A DNA stretch of 10,706 bases from Armatimonadota bacterium (GTDB taxonomy: Bacteria > Armatimonadota > UBA5829). The notes beneath the pieces are model-generated. The model was not told where the DNA came from, ran no database searches, and was given only the letters and a program-made list of their open reading frames with translations. Position 1 is the first letter of the stretch; each line of letters starts with the position of its first letter. The stretch is taken from positions 1 to 10,706 of the forward strand of contig JAOAGX010000052.1 of the NCBI GenBank assembly GCA_026415535.1, read 5' to 3'. A program made the translations under genes and the position numbers. Shown piece by piece: positions 1-7,499 of this stretch.

Positions 1-708
1 GGAGTAGCAGCTCTGTGTTGCGCGATTGTACTCGGTCGACGCATCGGCTACGGAAGAGAAGAATTTAAGCCGCACAACCTCACGATGACCCTTATCGGCA
101 CGGCATTGCTATGGTTTGGATGGTTCGGATTCAACGCGGGCAGCGCTCTCGGGGCAAATGGACTGGCTGCGAACGCATTCGTGGTTACCAATACAGCCGC
201 CGCTGCTGGAGCAATATCGTGGTTGCTGATCGAGTGGTTGCATCGCGGCAAGCCGACCGCCTTAGGTGCCGCGTCAGGTGCGGTGGCAGGTTTGGTGGCT
301 ATTACTCCAGCATCGGGCTACGTTTTTCCAACGGCGTGGGTCATCATAGGCTTGCTGGTAAGCGTGTTTTGCTATGGCGCGATCCTGCTCAAGGGCAAAC
401 TGGGATTTGATGATTCGCTTGATGTATTTAGTGTTCACGGGGGCGGTGGTACTTGGGGTGCTATTGCTACTGGTCTATTTGCGTCCAAGACTATCAACAG
501 TGCAGCAGCCGACGGTCTTTTCTACGGAAATGCAGCCCTGCTTGGGAACCAATTAATCGCAATAGTCTCGGTGGCAGCGTTTTCGTTTGTCTTGACGCTT
601 GCTATCCTAAAAGCGGTCGGTCTATTCACGCCGCTTCGGGTCGACAAGGATGAGGAAGACGCCGGATTGGACCTCACGCAACACGGCGAAGTAGGCTATT
701 CACTGTAG
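1..708 (+). CDS. amtB: Ammonium transporter AmtB, C-terminal 235 residues (5' partial)
   Basis: This is the C-terminal part of an Amt/Mep/Rh ammonium channel, an inner-membrane trimer that conducts ammonia/ammonium. The frame is open from base 1 (GVAALCC..., then GYGREEFKPHN), so the gene begins upstream and the ATG at 85 is internal. Family landmarks seen are WFGFNAGSAL after the cytoplasmic EFKPHNLT loop, GAxSGAVAGLVAITPASGY, and SVHGGGGTWG, whose His (codon at 436) matches the second pore histidine (H318 of E. coli AmtB). The first pore histidine would lie just upstream of the window. The tail LRVDKDEEDAGLDLTQHGEVGY matches the cytoplasmic C-terminal region that couples subunits and meets the PII T-loop. 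Several hydrophobic segments remain, consistent with the last half of the 11-helix fold. The pore segment reads HGGGG where HGVGG or HGVCG is more common. glnK starts 20 bases after the stop, so regulation by PII is expected. Identification is secure; extent is limited by the window. Confidence 0.97.
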   Translation, partial: GVAALCCAIVLGRRIGYGREEFKPHNLTMTLIGTALLWFGWFGFNAGSALGANGLAANAFVVTNTAAAAGAISWLLIEWLHRGKPTALGAASGAVAGLVAITPASGYVFPTAWVIIGLLVSVFCYGAILLKGKLGFDDSLDVFSVHGGGGTWGAIATGLFASKTINSAAADGLFYGNAALLGNQLIAIVSVAAFSFVLTLAILKAVGLFTPLRVDKDEEDAGLDLTQHGEVGYSL

Positions 709-728
709 CGCTTTGAAGGAGGATCCAC

Positions 729-1067
729 ATGACCAAAGTTGAAGCCATTATCCGTCCGGGAAAGCTGGATGACGTCAAAAACGCGCTCGACGAACTCGGA
801 GTCAAAGGACTCACGGTAGTCAACGTTCAAGGTGCCGGCAAACAAAGAGGTCGGACACAGTTTTACAGAGGACAGGAGTACGTCGTAAATCTACTAGACA
901 AAACCAAGATTGAGACCGTTGTCTCCGACGATATGGTAGAGCCCGTCATACAAGCCATTACCAAGGCCGCGTTTACCGGAGAAATCGGCGACGGCAAAAT
1001 CTTTCTGAGCAAGGTGGACGACGTTATCCGCATCCGCACAGGCGAACGCGGAGAAGCTGCCATCTAA
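729..1067 (+). CDS. glnK: Nitrogen regulatory protein PII (GlnK/GlnB family)
   Basis: A 112-residue PII trimer subunit, the standard length. PII binds ATP/ADP and 2-oxoglutarate and, through its T-loop, blocks AmtB or modulates other nitrogen proteins. Seen here are the start MTKVEAIIRPGKLDDVKNAL, the T-loop region GRTQFYRGQEYVV with Tyr46 and the modifiable Tyr51, the B-loop TGEIGDGKIF, and the C-loop VIRIRTGERGEAAI. Tyr51 is the residue uridylylated by GlnD in Proteobacteria and adenylylated in Actinobacteria. The start is set by a strong Shine-Dalgarno, AAGGAGG at 716-722, six bases before ATG. It sits between amtB and glnD, which supports the glnK assignment, though GlnB and GlnK cannot be separated by sequence alone. 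Glycine 11 replaces the Phe often seen in this position of enterobacterial PII; this is common outside that group. Very sure of family. Confidence 0.97.
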   Translation: MTKVEAIIRPGKLDDVKNALDELGVKGLTVVNVQGAGKQRGRTQFYRGQEYVVNLLDKTKIETVVSDDMVEPVIQAITKAAFTGEIGDGKIFLSKVDDVIRIRTGERGEAAI

Positions 1068-1149
1068 ATTTAATCTCCAGTCGGAAACTTGGAGCAACAA
1101 GATTAATCGTCAAACGAAGTCTCTGAGCGTTTAGCGAAGGGGCGGAAGA

Positions 1150-3708
1150 ATGCCGGGGCGCGAAACCTTGAATGCAGCTGTGTTCGACAAACTGACGAAG
1201 ACCTCCGATTTGTCGGAGGTCTTCGTATCTGAGAGAAATCGCCTTATACAGAAAGCGAACTCGACAGACGGACTACTCCTGATGCACGAGTTCACCCGAT
1301 TGACAGATGCATTGGTGGTGCGAGTCCTTGAGATTGCTTTGGATGAAACCTATCCCAAGAATTCCGCTGGAAAGCGGCGAGCAATGCGTGGTATTGCCAT
1401 TGCGGCAGTTGGTGGATACGGCAGGCGTGAGATGTCGCCGTATTCCGACGTCGATGTTGCCTTCATAGTTGAACGTGAAGAAGACGAGTCTATCGATCCG
1501 GTCATAAAGCGCGCATTCCGTACTTTGATGGACGTGCTGGACGCGTCGGGGGTTAAGGTCGGTTACTCCTACCGACGGGTTGACGACGTGGAAAACCTAC
1601 CCCTAGAAACCCAAACGGCACTCTTTGACGCTCGGTGTGTGACGGGAAGCCGTATAGTGTTTAACACGTTCAACATGAACCTGAAAGCAGCAATCTCCCC
1701 CTGCGCATTCGTGCACGGTCACGCTGAAGCTCGAGGGGTGGAAACAAAAAAGGTGTCTACACCGTTCGTGGTTGAGCCTGATTTAAAGGATGGTGCAGGC
1801 GGGCTGCGCGATATACATGCGGCCAGATGGGTCTCCCAGATAGCGTTTGGGTTTGCGCCGGATGCGGTTTGGGATGGCTTAAGATCGCGTGGAATTCTGC
1901 GCGATTTCGAGGTGAGCGAGATATCTGCCGCCACGGAGTTCCTAGCTCGAACGCGAAATGTCCTGCACAGTATAGTCGGCCGGCCGATGGACTTGCTGAC
2001 TCGCCCGCGTCAGGCAGAGGTAGCCGAGGCGATGGGCTTTAACAAGCCCAAAGGGCTTATGGCCGAATACTATACTCACACTCACGGCGTGTTTCGAATT
2101 TCAAGGAAGGTCATCAGCACTTGCCTTCAACAAGAACTAGAGGTGGAACCGGGCGTTATAGCTAAGGGCAGGTTGCTTAAGATTCTCGACCGCGATTTGC
2201 TTGAGCGTGACCGTGCCGCAATTATCCGCGTGTTCAGCCATGCTCAGCGTTACAAACTGCAGATTGATCGCGATTCAGCATATATGATATCTGAATCCGC
2301 GGAGCGACTTTTGCCCGACCACGCTTTAGGTCGTTTGTTTGTCGACATTCTCTCTCACGCAGGCGCAGCGCGAATTCTCAGAAACATGGCCGACCTCGGC
2401 CTAATCCAAATAATGATACCTCGGTTCGACGAATTGCTTCGGCTAATCCCCGGTGATGTCGCCCATGTTTTTACCGTCGGGGAACATTCTTTGCGAGCCG
2501 TCGAAGAGCTCGAAGCTATACTTTCAGAAGAAAACACGGTTTTATCCGACGTTTTCTCTCGAATTCAACACCTCGAGGTGCTCTTTCTCGCCACTCTTCT
2601 GCACGATATTGGCAAGCTCGACTCGAAACCGGATCACGCCAAGACTGGCGCACTAATGGCAGCTAAGATTGCCTCACATATAGGACTACCAAAGGAAGCA
2701 TGCGATAAAGTCGAGTTTCTGGTACGAAACCATCTGCGAATGGGCGAGACAGCACGTCTGCGAGATCTCAACCAGCGAAAAACCATCCGTGACTTCACGG
2801 CGATAGTTAATAACCTCCAAATGCTCGACATGCTTCTGCTACTTACTATAGCGGATTGTCGGGCTGTTGGCACCGCCCAGTGGAGCCAGATCCAGACGCG
2901 CTTTCTTCTGGAATTGCACGAACGCGCAGCCGCCGCTCTTCGTCGTCCAGATATCCTAGAAGCGGACCTGGATAGCCACAGAAATCGCATTCGCAGAGAG
3001 CTGTCTCTGGCAAATCTGCCGCCGGAGGAGGTGGAGGAGCACTGCTCGTCAATGCCCGCAAGCTATCTGTTGAACACATCACCCGAAACACTGGCAACGC
3101 ACATTGGATTCGTTCGAGTAGCCAGAAAAGGTGTGCCCGCAATTGACATTCGCGATGACCGATCGGGCCAATTTACTCAGATCACGGTGGTTACGGCGGA
3201 CAAGCCGGGTCTGCTTAGCGAAATAGCCGGTGCTTTGTACGCGGTGAATGTGGATATTCATGCCGCTCAGATATTCACTCGCGAGTCTACAAATGACCGC
3301 ATTGCTATCGACTCGATCTACGTCAACTTCGAGGGCCGACAACTTACCGAAATGAAGAAGATGGAGGTTGAGGGCGAGTTGGCAAAACTACTGAGCGGTC
3401 AACTTACGGTGTCCGAACTTCTCAAAAGACGCAACCGACTCGATTTCAAACTGCCATCACGAGTAGTTGTTAAAGCCCTTCACGATATATCTGACCACGA
3501 AACCGGTATCGAGGTGCGCACCGAAGATAGTCCTGGCCTGCTCTATCAACTCACGCGCAAGATTGCCGAACTAGGTTGGAACATCCACAGCGCCCGCGTT
3601 TCCACGTGGGGACAGGAGGCTCGCGATGTTTTCTACGTTACTCGTAGAGACGGTTCAAAACTATCCGATGAAGATGTCGCTTGCCTAAGTGCGTTACTTG
3701 CGGAGTAA
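1150..3708 (+). CDS. glnD: PII nucleotidyltransferase / nucleotidyl-removing enzyme GlnD
   Basis: An 852-residue GlnD, close to the E. coli length of about 890. It modifies PII when glutamine is low and removes the group when glutamine is high. All four parts are visible: the nucleotidyltransferase motif GGYGRREMSPYSDVDVAF at residues 88-105 with metal-binding Asp100 and Asp102; the conserved VVEPDLKDGAGGLRDIH at 207-223; an HD hydrolase domain with His446, His485-Asp486 (LLHDIGKL) and Asp569; and two C-terminal ACT domains, about 677-745 (TADKPGLLSEIAGAL) and 786-852 (TEDSPGLLYQLTRKI), the glutamine sensors. Both catalytic centres look intact, so it should be bifunctional. The ATG at 1150 follows a GAAGGGG at 1136-1142; the start is plausible but the first 20 or so residues are not conserved. 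The 82-base spacing and gene order place it in an amtB-glnK-glnD operon. Because that order is actinobacterial, where GlnD adenylylates PII, UMP versus AMP transfer is undecided. A 14-bp hairpin lies within codons 16-26. Confidence 0.95.
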   Translation: MPGRETLNAAVFDKLTKTSDLSEVFVSERNRLIQKANSTDGLLLMHEFTRLTDALVVRVLEIALDETYPKNSAGKRRAMRGIAIAAVGGYGRREMSPYSDVDVAFIVEREEDESIDPVIKRAFRTLMDVLDASGVKVGYSYRRVDDVENLPLETQTALFDARCVTGSRIVFNTFNMNLKAAISPCAFVHGHAEARGVETKKVSTPFVVEPDLKDGAGGLRDIHAARWVSQIAFGFAPDAVWDGLRSRGILRDFEVSEISAATEFLARTRNVLHSIVGRPMDLLTRPRQAEVAEAMGFNKPKGLMAEYYTHTHGVFRISRKVISTCLQQELEVEPGVIAKGRLLKILDRDLLERDRAAIIRVFSHAQRYKLQIDRDSAYMISESAERLLPDHALGRLFVDILSHAGAARILRNMADLGLIQIMIPRFDELLRLIPGDVAHVFTVGEHSLRAVEELEAILSEENTVLSDVFSRIQHLEVLFLATLLHDIGKLDSKPDHAKTGALMAAKIASHIGLPKEACDKVEFLVRNHLRMGETARLRDLNQRKTIRDFTAIVNNLQMLDMLLLLTIADCRAVGTAQWSQIQTRFLLELHERAAAALRRPDILEADLDSHRNRIRRELSLANLPPEEVEEHCSSMPASYLLNTSPETLATHIGFVRVARKGVPAIDIRDDRSGQFTQITVVTADKPGLLSEIAGALYAVNVDIHAAQIFTRESTNDRIAIDSIYVNFEGRQLTEMKKMEVEGELAKLLSGQLTVSELLKRRNRLDFKLPSRVVVKALHDISDHETGIEVRTEDSPGLLYQLTRKIAELGWNIHSARVSTWGQEARDVFYVTRRDGSKLSDEDVACLSALLAE
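1195..1226 (+). repeat. Perfect 14-bp inverted repeat at the start of glnD
   Basis: Left arm ACGAAGACCTCCGA (1195-1208) and right arm TCGGAGGTCTTCGT (1213-1226) are exact reverse complements around the 4-base loop TTTG. The mRNA would form a 14-bp hairpin about 45 bases after the glnD start codon. No T run follows, so it is not a normal intrinsic terminator. It could slow early translation, be an RNase III or other cleavage site, or act as an attenuator. If the real start were downstream, it would be a leader structure. The encoded residues (TKTSDLSEVFV) lie in a non-conserved part of GlnD. Confidence 0.85.
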
Positions 3709-3969
3709 AAAGTCAGACCTCGATAATTAGGATTCGTGGTACTTCAAAACGGCAAAGGATGACCGGTATTTTCAACGCTAGGCTAAGGGAGGTCAGTGTT
3801 ACGGACGATTCTTATTTTCGCTCAGAATAACAACTTGCCTAGCTCGCTGTTCTGAGCAAAGCGAGGAATTTGCGCACTAGAAACCAAACTGTCTAGCTCG
3901 GCCTTGAGAGTTTCAAGGCCATGGCTCCTTATCTTTACCTGCTCAAGAAGGGTAAGCCAAATGAGCCTA
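3709..3969. other. Convergent intergenic region with small dyads
   Basis: No ORF with family features, tRNA or rRNA was recognised between the 3' ends of glnD and the glutamate synthase operon. Two short stems can be drawn. GCTCAGAA (3820-3827) pairs with TTCTGAGC (3850-3857) around 22 bases. GGCCTTGA (3900-3907) pairs with TCAAGGCC (3913-3920) around 5 bases. A 14-bp palindrome GCCTATTAATAGGC (3965-3978) covers the stop codon of the - strand gene. The motif CTAGCTCG occurs twice, near 3839 and 3893. None of the stems has a proper T tract on either strand. Confidence 0.55.
3900..3920 (-). terminator. Possible weak terminator hairpin of the glutamate synthase operon
   Basis: Perfect 8-bp stem GGCCTTGA/TCAAGGCC with a 5-base loop, about 50 bases past the last stop of the - strand operon. 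The sequence after it on the - strand has no uninterrupted T tract (GAGCTAGACAGTTTGG), so it would at best be a weak or factor-assisted terminator. It could serve both converging operons. It is offered as the best candidate in this gap only. Confidence 0.3.
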
Positions 3970-4755
3970 TTAATAGGCGTATAGTTGTTTGTAGGGCCGC
4001 TTGCTTAATGGTGCCAGCTTGACAAACTGGTCAACGTTCACCTGTGCAACGTCAACACCAAAATAGGTGCCGTAGAGTTCGACATACTTCAGTAGCGAAT
4101 CCCTGTCCTTTTCCTCCAGATTGACAACTCCGACTCCGTTGCCAAGCTGGTAATCTGCAAGTCCGCCACGAACCAGAATCGCGCCACCGTGCATTCCTGT
4201 GCCCACATGGCTGAAATAATGTAGTTCGCCGGGTTTTAGTGTAAGCCCCAGAATGATAATCAATCCACCTGCCATGTATTCCCCGAGGAAGTCTTGGGTA
4301 GTGCCACCGATAACTACTATGGGCCTCATAGAACCGAATTCTTTCATATGAATGCCGGTGCGATATCCTGCGTCGTCGCGGATGAAAATTTCGCCGCCCC
4401 TAGCCGAAAAACCCGTAATGTCACCTGCGCGACCATGCACGACAATACGCCCTGCGTTCATCGTGTTCCCGGTGCCGTCCATCACGTTTCCGTAGACGGT
4501 AATCGACGGCCCATCGAGAAACATCCCAAGGTCGTTGCCAGGCGTTCCTAATATTTCGATCTCAAGCTCGTCCAGCGCTTTACGGTCGGCAGCTTCATAA
4601 AGATTAGTCCCGATATAACGCTGGCCAGCCACGTTACGCAAAGTTATGTGCTTGGCGCCAATCGAGACAGCACTTCTAATCTGTTGATTAAGTTCCCGGT
4701 ATGGAAGACCCGCTGCGTCGATCTCTACCTTAGAGTTGGTAATAATGCTTGACAC
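3970..4755 (-). CDS. Glutamate synthase GXGXG (beta-helix) subunit
   Basis: A 261-residue stand-alone version of the C-terminal domain of the glutamate synthase large subunit. It is a right-handed beta-helix that holds the amidotransferase and synthase parts together; it has no catalysis of its own. Repeated turns with the G-X-X-G-X-X-X-G pattern are clear: VMDGTGNTMNAGRIVVHGRA (about 91-110), then GDITGFSARGGEIFIRDDAGYRTGIHMKE, PIVVIGGTTQDFLGEYMAGG and HVGTGMHGGAILVRGG. The start is a GTG at 4755 with a GGGGG-containing Shine-Dalgarno (AGAGGGGGAC) 4-5 bases upstream that overlaps the stop of the preceding gene; the gap is 12 bases. It is the last gene of the - strand operon. A related family, the FwdC/FmdC subunits of formylmethanofuran dehydrogenase, shares this fold, but the neighbours make glutamate synthase far more likely. 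Confidence 0.92.
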   Translation of the reverse strand: MSSIITNSKVEIDAAGLPYRELNQQIRSAVSIGAKHITLRNVAGQRYIGTNLYEAADRKALDELEIEILGTPGNDLGMFLDGPSITVYGNVMDGTGNTMNAGRIVVHGRAGDITGFSARGGEIFIRDDAGYRTGIHMKEFGSMRPIVVIGGTTQDFLGEYMAGGLIIILGLTLKPGELHYFSHVGTGMHGGAILVRGGLADYQLGNGVGVVNLEEKDRDSLLKYVELYGTYFGVDVAQVNVDQFVKLAPLSKRPYKQLYAY

Positions 4756-4767
4756 TTAAGTCCCCCT

Positions 4768-6336
4768 CTAATTCCCGGCAGGAGCTACGCCCAACACGTT
4801 GAGTTCCTCGGTCGTCAGCCCAATACCTCGCAATTGGCTTCTACTGCCACGTAGGCTCTCGATTGAGTTGATCCCCATTCCCCCGAGCATTTCTTTGATC
4901 TCATGCGACCATCCTTTGACCAAGTTAACCAGTCTCTTCCTGGCTATGTCGGGGTTGACTCGCTTTGCTAAATAAGGGTCCTGGGTTGCGATACCCCAGT
5001 TGCACTTGCCCGAATAACACTTTTGGCACAGGGTACAGCCAACAGCGATTAGTGCGGCTGTGCCTATATAAACGGCATCCGCACCCAACGCAATGGCCTT
5101 CACAACATCACCGGCGCTACGAATTCCTCCCCCGGCAATCAGGGTTACCCTGTTGCGAATGCCTTCGTCTCGTAGTCGTTTGTCTACCGATGCCAGTGCG
5201 AATTCTATTGGTAAGCCAACGTTGTCTCGGATTACTTTTGGTGCCGCGCCTGTACCACCCCTAAACCCGTCTATCGCGATCACGTCGGCGCCAGCCCGCA
5301 CGATCCCACTTGCGATAGCGGCAGCGTTATGCACTGCCGCGATCTTTACCGATACCGGCACCCGATAGTTCGTGGCCTCCTTGATTGCGTATACCAGCAT
5401 ACGCAGATCCTCTATCGAGTATATGTCATGCTGGGGGGCCGGTGATATTGCATCAGTTCCAGCCGGGATCATTCTGGTGATGGATACAGATTCGCTCACC
5501 TTCTCGCCTGCCAGATGTCCGCCGATTCCCGGCTTTGCACCCTGGCCGATTTTGATCTCGACTATTCGTGCTGCGTTGAGATAGTCGGGATGGACTCCAA
5601 AACGGCCCGACGCTACTTGCACTATCGCGTGATCGCGGTACTTGTAGAAATCCGGATGAAGTCCCCCTTCTCCCGTATTGAACAAAGTTCCAAGTTCTAC
5701 TGCAGCTTCCGCCAGTGCCTTTTGCACGTTGTAACTGATAGCTCCATACGAGATTGCCGAAAAGAGGATCGGGGTCTCTATCTGAACCTGCGGCGGCATA
5801 GATGTGACGAGTTTCCCGTTCTCGATTTCAACTCCGTCAGGCTTGGCTCCGAGGAAAGTTCTAAGCTCCATAGGCTCGCGAAGCGGGTCTATAGAGGGAT
5901 TTGTTACCTGACTCGCGTTGATCAATAGCTTGTCCCAGTAAACAGGCATAGGCTTATCGTTGCCTGCCCCCGTCAACACTACCCCGCCAGTCTCCGCTTG
6001 GAGGTTTATGTCCTTCACGTGTTCACTGGACCAGCTCCCATGAGCCCGGTACTGAGCCGGATTTGGACGTATCGTTAGCGCATCGGTCGGACAGAGCACT
6101 GCACAACGCTGGCAACCTACGCAATCCTCGGATCGATGTTTAATCAGGTCTTCCTCCTCTTCGTAGTAATGCACGTCGAACGAGCACTGCCTGATACACA
6201 CCTCACATTTGATGCACTTATCATAATCACGCTCGACTGAGAACTCGGCAAGACGGTTAGACCTGATCCGAAAATCGCTGGCCTTGCGCTGCGGAGCTTG
6301 GATTGCGTTTCTTGAGTTGTTTCTTGGAGCGTTCAT
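4768..6336 (-). CDS. gltB: Glutamate synthase FMN/Fe-S core subunit (archaeal type)
   Basis: A 522-residue subunit carrying the synthase half-reaction: FMN-bound electrons and ammonia convert 2-oxoglutarate to glutamate. The N-terminus holds two [4Fe-4S] motifs, C41-IK-C44-EV-C47-IRQ-C51 and C72-VG-C75-QR-C78-AVL-C82-P. The FMN-binding alpha/beta barrel follows: SAISYGAIS, NTGEGGLHPDF (220-230), KPGIGGHLAGEKVS (268-281), HDIYSIEDL, DGFRGGTGAAP (356-366). The [3Fe-4S] cysteines are C434, C440 and C445, with the 6- and 5-residue spacing of classical GltS, plus an extra C437; IATQDP follows as in the family. The start at 6336 was chosen because its ATG overlaps the upstream TGA as ATGA and has GGAGG seven to eight bases before it; the frame is open further upstream to 6450 but that part only repeats the preceding gene's territory. 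Split from amidotransferase and GXGXG domains, as in Archaea and several anaerobic bacteria. Confidence 0.95.
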   Translation of the reverse strand: MNAPRNNSRNAIQAPQRKASDFRIRSNRLAEFSVERDYDKCIKCEVCIRQCSFDVHYYEEEEDLIKHRSEDCVGCQRCAVLCPTDALTIRPNPAQYRAHGSWSSEHVKDINLQAETGGVVLTGAGNDKPMPVYWDKLLINASQVTNPSIDPLREPMELRTFLGAKPDGVEIENGKLVTSMPPQVQIETPILFSAISYGAISYNVQKALAEAAVELGTLFNTGEGGLHPDFYKYRDHAIVQVASGRFGVHPDYLNAARIVEIKIGQGAKPGIGGHLAGEKVSESVSITRMIPAGTDAISPAPQHDIYSIEDLRMLVYAIKEATNYRVPVSVKIAAVHNAAAIASGIVRAGADVIAIDGFRGGTGAAPKVIRDNVGLPIEFALASVDKRLRDEGIRNRVTLIAGGGIRSAGDVVKAIALGADAVYIGTAALIAVGCTLCQKCYSGKCNWGIATQDPYLAKRVNPDIARKRLVNLVKGWSHEIKEMLGGMGINSIESLRGSRSQLRGIGLTTEELNVLGVAPAGN

Positions 6337-7499
6337 CGGGCTACCTCCGCCATGGGTCTTGCGGCCGACGTGTTTCGTTTTCTTGAATCGTCCGGCTTGG
6401 GCAGCGAACCTATCTTGCCTACCACAGGCATGCCACCCATGGGAGTCCATACGTTGTCGAGCTCGGGTGAGACCAATCTGATCGAGGCTTCTTCAGACGA
6501 GAAATACAGAAAGTTGCCTCGCGTAGCTGCAGTAAGCGGGCGAAGCCGAATCCTGTCGGTGAGCGCAATCATCTGATTGTTGTTCGCGATAACAACGCTA
6601 AACGGTCCGTTCATCAGTAGCCCACCGTAGACCGACCGAAGAGCCGTATGGAGCTCTTTTTCATCTTCACTCATGCGATCAATCTCTTCCCAAAGCGGCG
6701 GCGCGACGATCTTAGCAAATATTTCCGGAGGCAACTTCTGACGCCTCATAATAAGATCAACCGCATAAGACATAACCTCTGTGTCGGTGAAAAGAGTACA
6801 CTTATAACCTATCGTTTCTAGGAAAGCACGGTTAGCCCCGTAGGAACTTAACTCCCCGTTATGAACCACGCTCCAGTCGAGCATACAAAACGGATGTGCG
6901 CCGCCCCACCATGCTTGGCTATTTGTTGGAAACCGACTATGTGCAGTCCAAATGTAGGCCTTATAATCATCGAGTCGAAAGTACTCGGCAATCTGCTCGG
7001 GGTAGCCTACGCCCTTGAAGACACCCATGTTTTTCCCACTGGATACCACGAAAGCCCCGTCAAGCTCGGAGTTTATCTTTAATGAGCTCTGAACCACGAA
7101 ATCGTCGTCATTTACGAAGTTTGTCCCCTGGGGTTTCGGCCGAACGAAGTAACGGTATACGAGCGGCTCACCCGAAATGCCGGCTGTCTTTCGGGTTGGC
7201 ACTTCTTCTGATCGCTCCACCTGGAACGCCGTTTCCAGAAAACGCTCGGTGTCGTGACGACAATCACGGTTGGTAAACATTATGTGAAGAGCGTAGTAAT
7301 CCTGGTGTTCAGGATAGATCCCATAAAGCGCGAAACCGGCACCCAGACCGTTCCCGCGCTCCTGCATATTAATCATCGCGCGGAACACCGGCTCTCCGGA
7401 GAAGACCTTCCCCGTGGAATCCATCATCCCGAAAATTGCGCACGAACATAGGACTTTATCGTCGCAGTATGGGTTGTTCAGACGTTGCAGGTCTTTCAC
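6333..7499 (-). CDS. Glutamate synthase class II glutamine amidotransferase subunit
   Basis: A 388-residue N-terminal-nucleophile glutamine amidotransferase, the stand-alone GltB N-terminal domain. It releases ammonia from glutamine for the FMN subunit encoded just downstream. Numbering from the GTG at 7499, C20-AIFG matches the CGIxG nucleophile motif; HSRFPTN has Arg189, HNGEL has Asn214-Gly215 of the oxyanion hole, and TDTE has Asp239. The GTG start is preferred because it overlaps the stop of the upstream gene as GTGA and is preceded by GGGGGAGG at a spacing of eight bases; an ATG at 7556 in the same frame would add 19 residues and overlap the upstream gene by 61 bases. Either way the catalytic Cys is not residue 2, so a short propeptide must be removed for activity. 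The region CSCAIFG has two candidate cysteines, C18 and C20; C20 fits the motif. It ends in ATGA overlap with the next gene. Confidence 0.92.
   Translation of the reverse strand: MKDLQRLNNPYCDDKVLCSCAIFGMMDSTGKVFSGEPVFRAMINMQERGNGLGAGFALYGIYPEHQDYYALHIMFTNRDCRHDTERFLETAFQVERSEEVPTRKTAGISGEPLVYRYFVRPKPQGTNFVNDDDFVVQSSLKINSELDGAFVVSSGKNMGVFKGVGYPEQIAEYFRLDDYKAYIWTAHSRFPTNSQAWWGGAHPFCMLDWSVVHNGELSSYGANRAFLETIGYKCTLFTDTEVMSYAVDLIMRRQKLPPEIFAKIVAPPLWEEIDRMSEDEKELHTALRSVYGGLLMNGPFSVVIANNNQMIALTDRIRLRPLTAATRGNFLYFSSEEASIRLVSPELDNVWTPMGGMPVVGKIGSLPKPDDSRKRNTSAARPMAEVAR

Noticed and set aside
2034..2058. Alternating GGGCTT/AAGCCC repeats inside glnD
   Set aside because: Only 6-bp stems in a conserved coding stretch; easily explained by codon choice.
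2634..3342. Long antisense open frames opposite glnD
   Set aside because: Shadows of a well-conserved gene, without family motifs or ribosome sites.
3709..3969. Possible tRNA, small gene or CRISPR-like repeat in the convergent gap
   Set aside because: No cloverleaf, no coding signal, and the CTAGCTCG motif occurs only twice.
6337..6450. 38-residue N-terminal extension of the FMN subunit in the same open frame
   Set aside because: It lies over the end of the amidotransferase gene in another frame, lacks family similarity, and the ATG at 6336 has a good ribosome site and the ATGA overlap.
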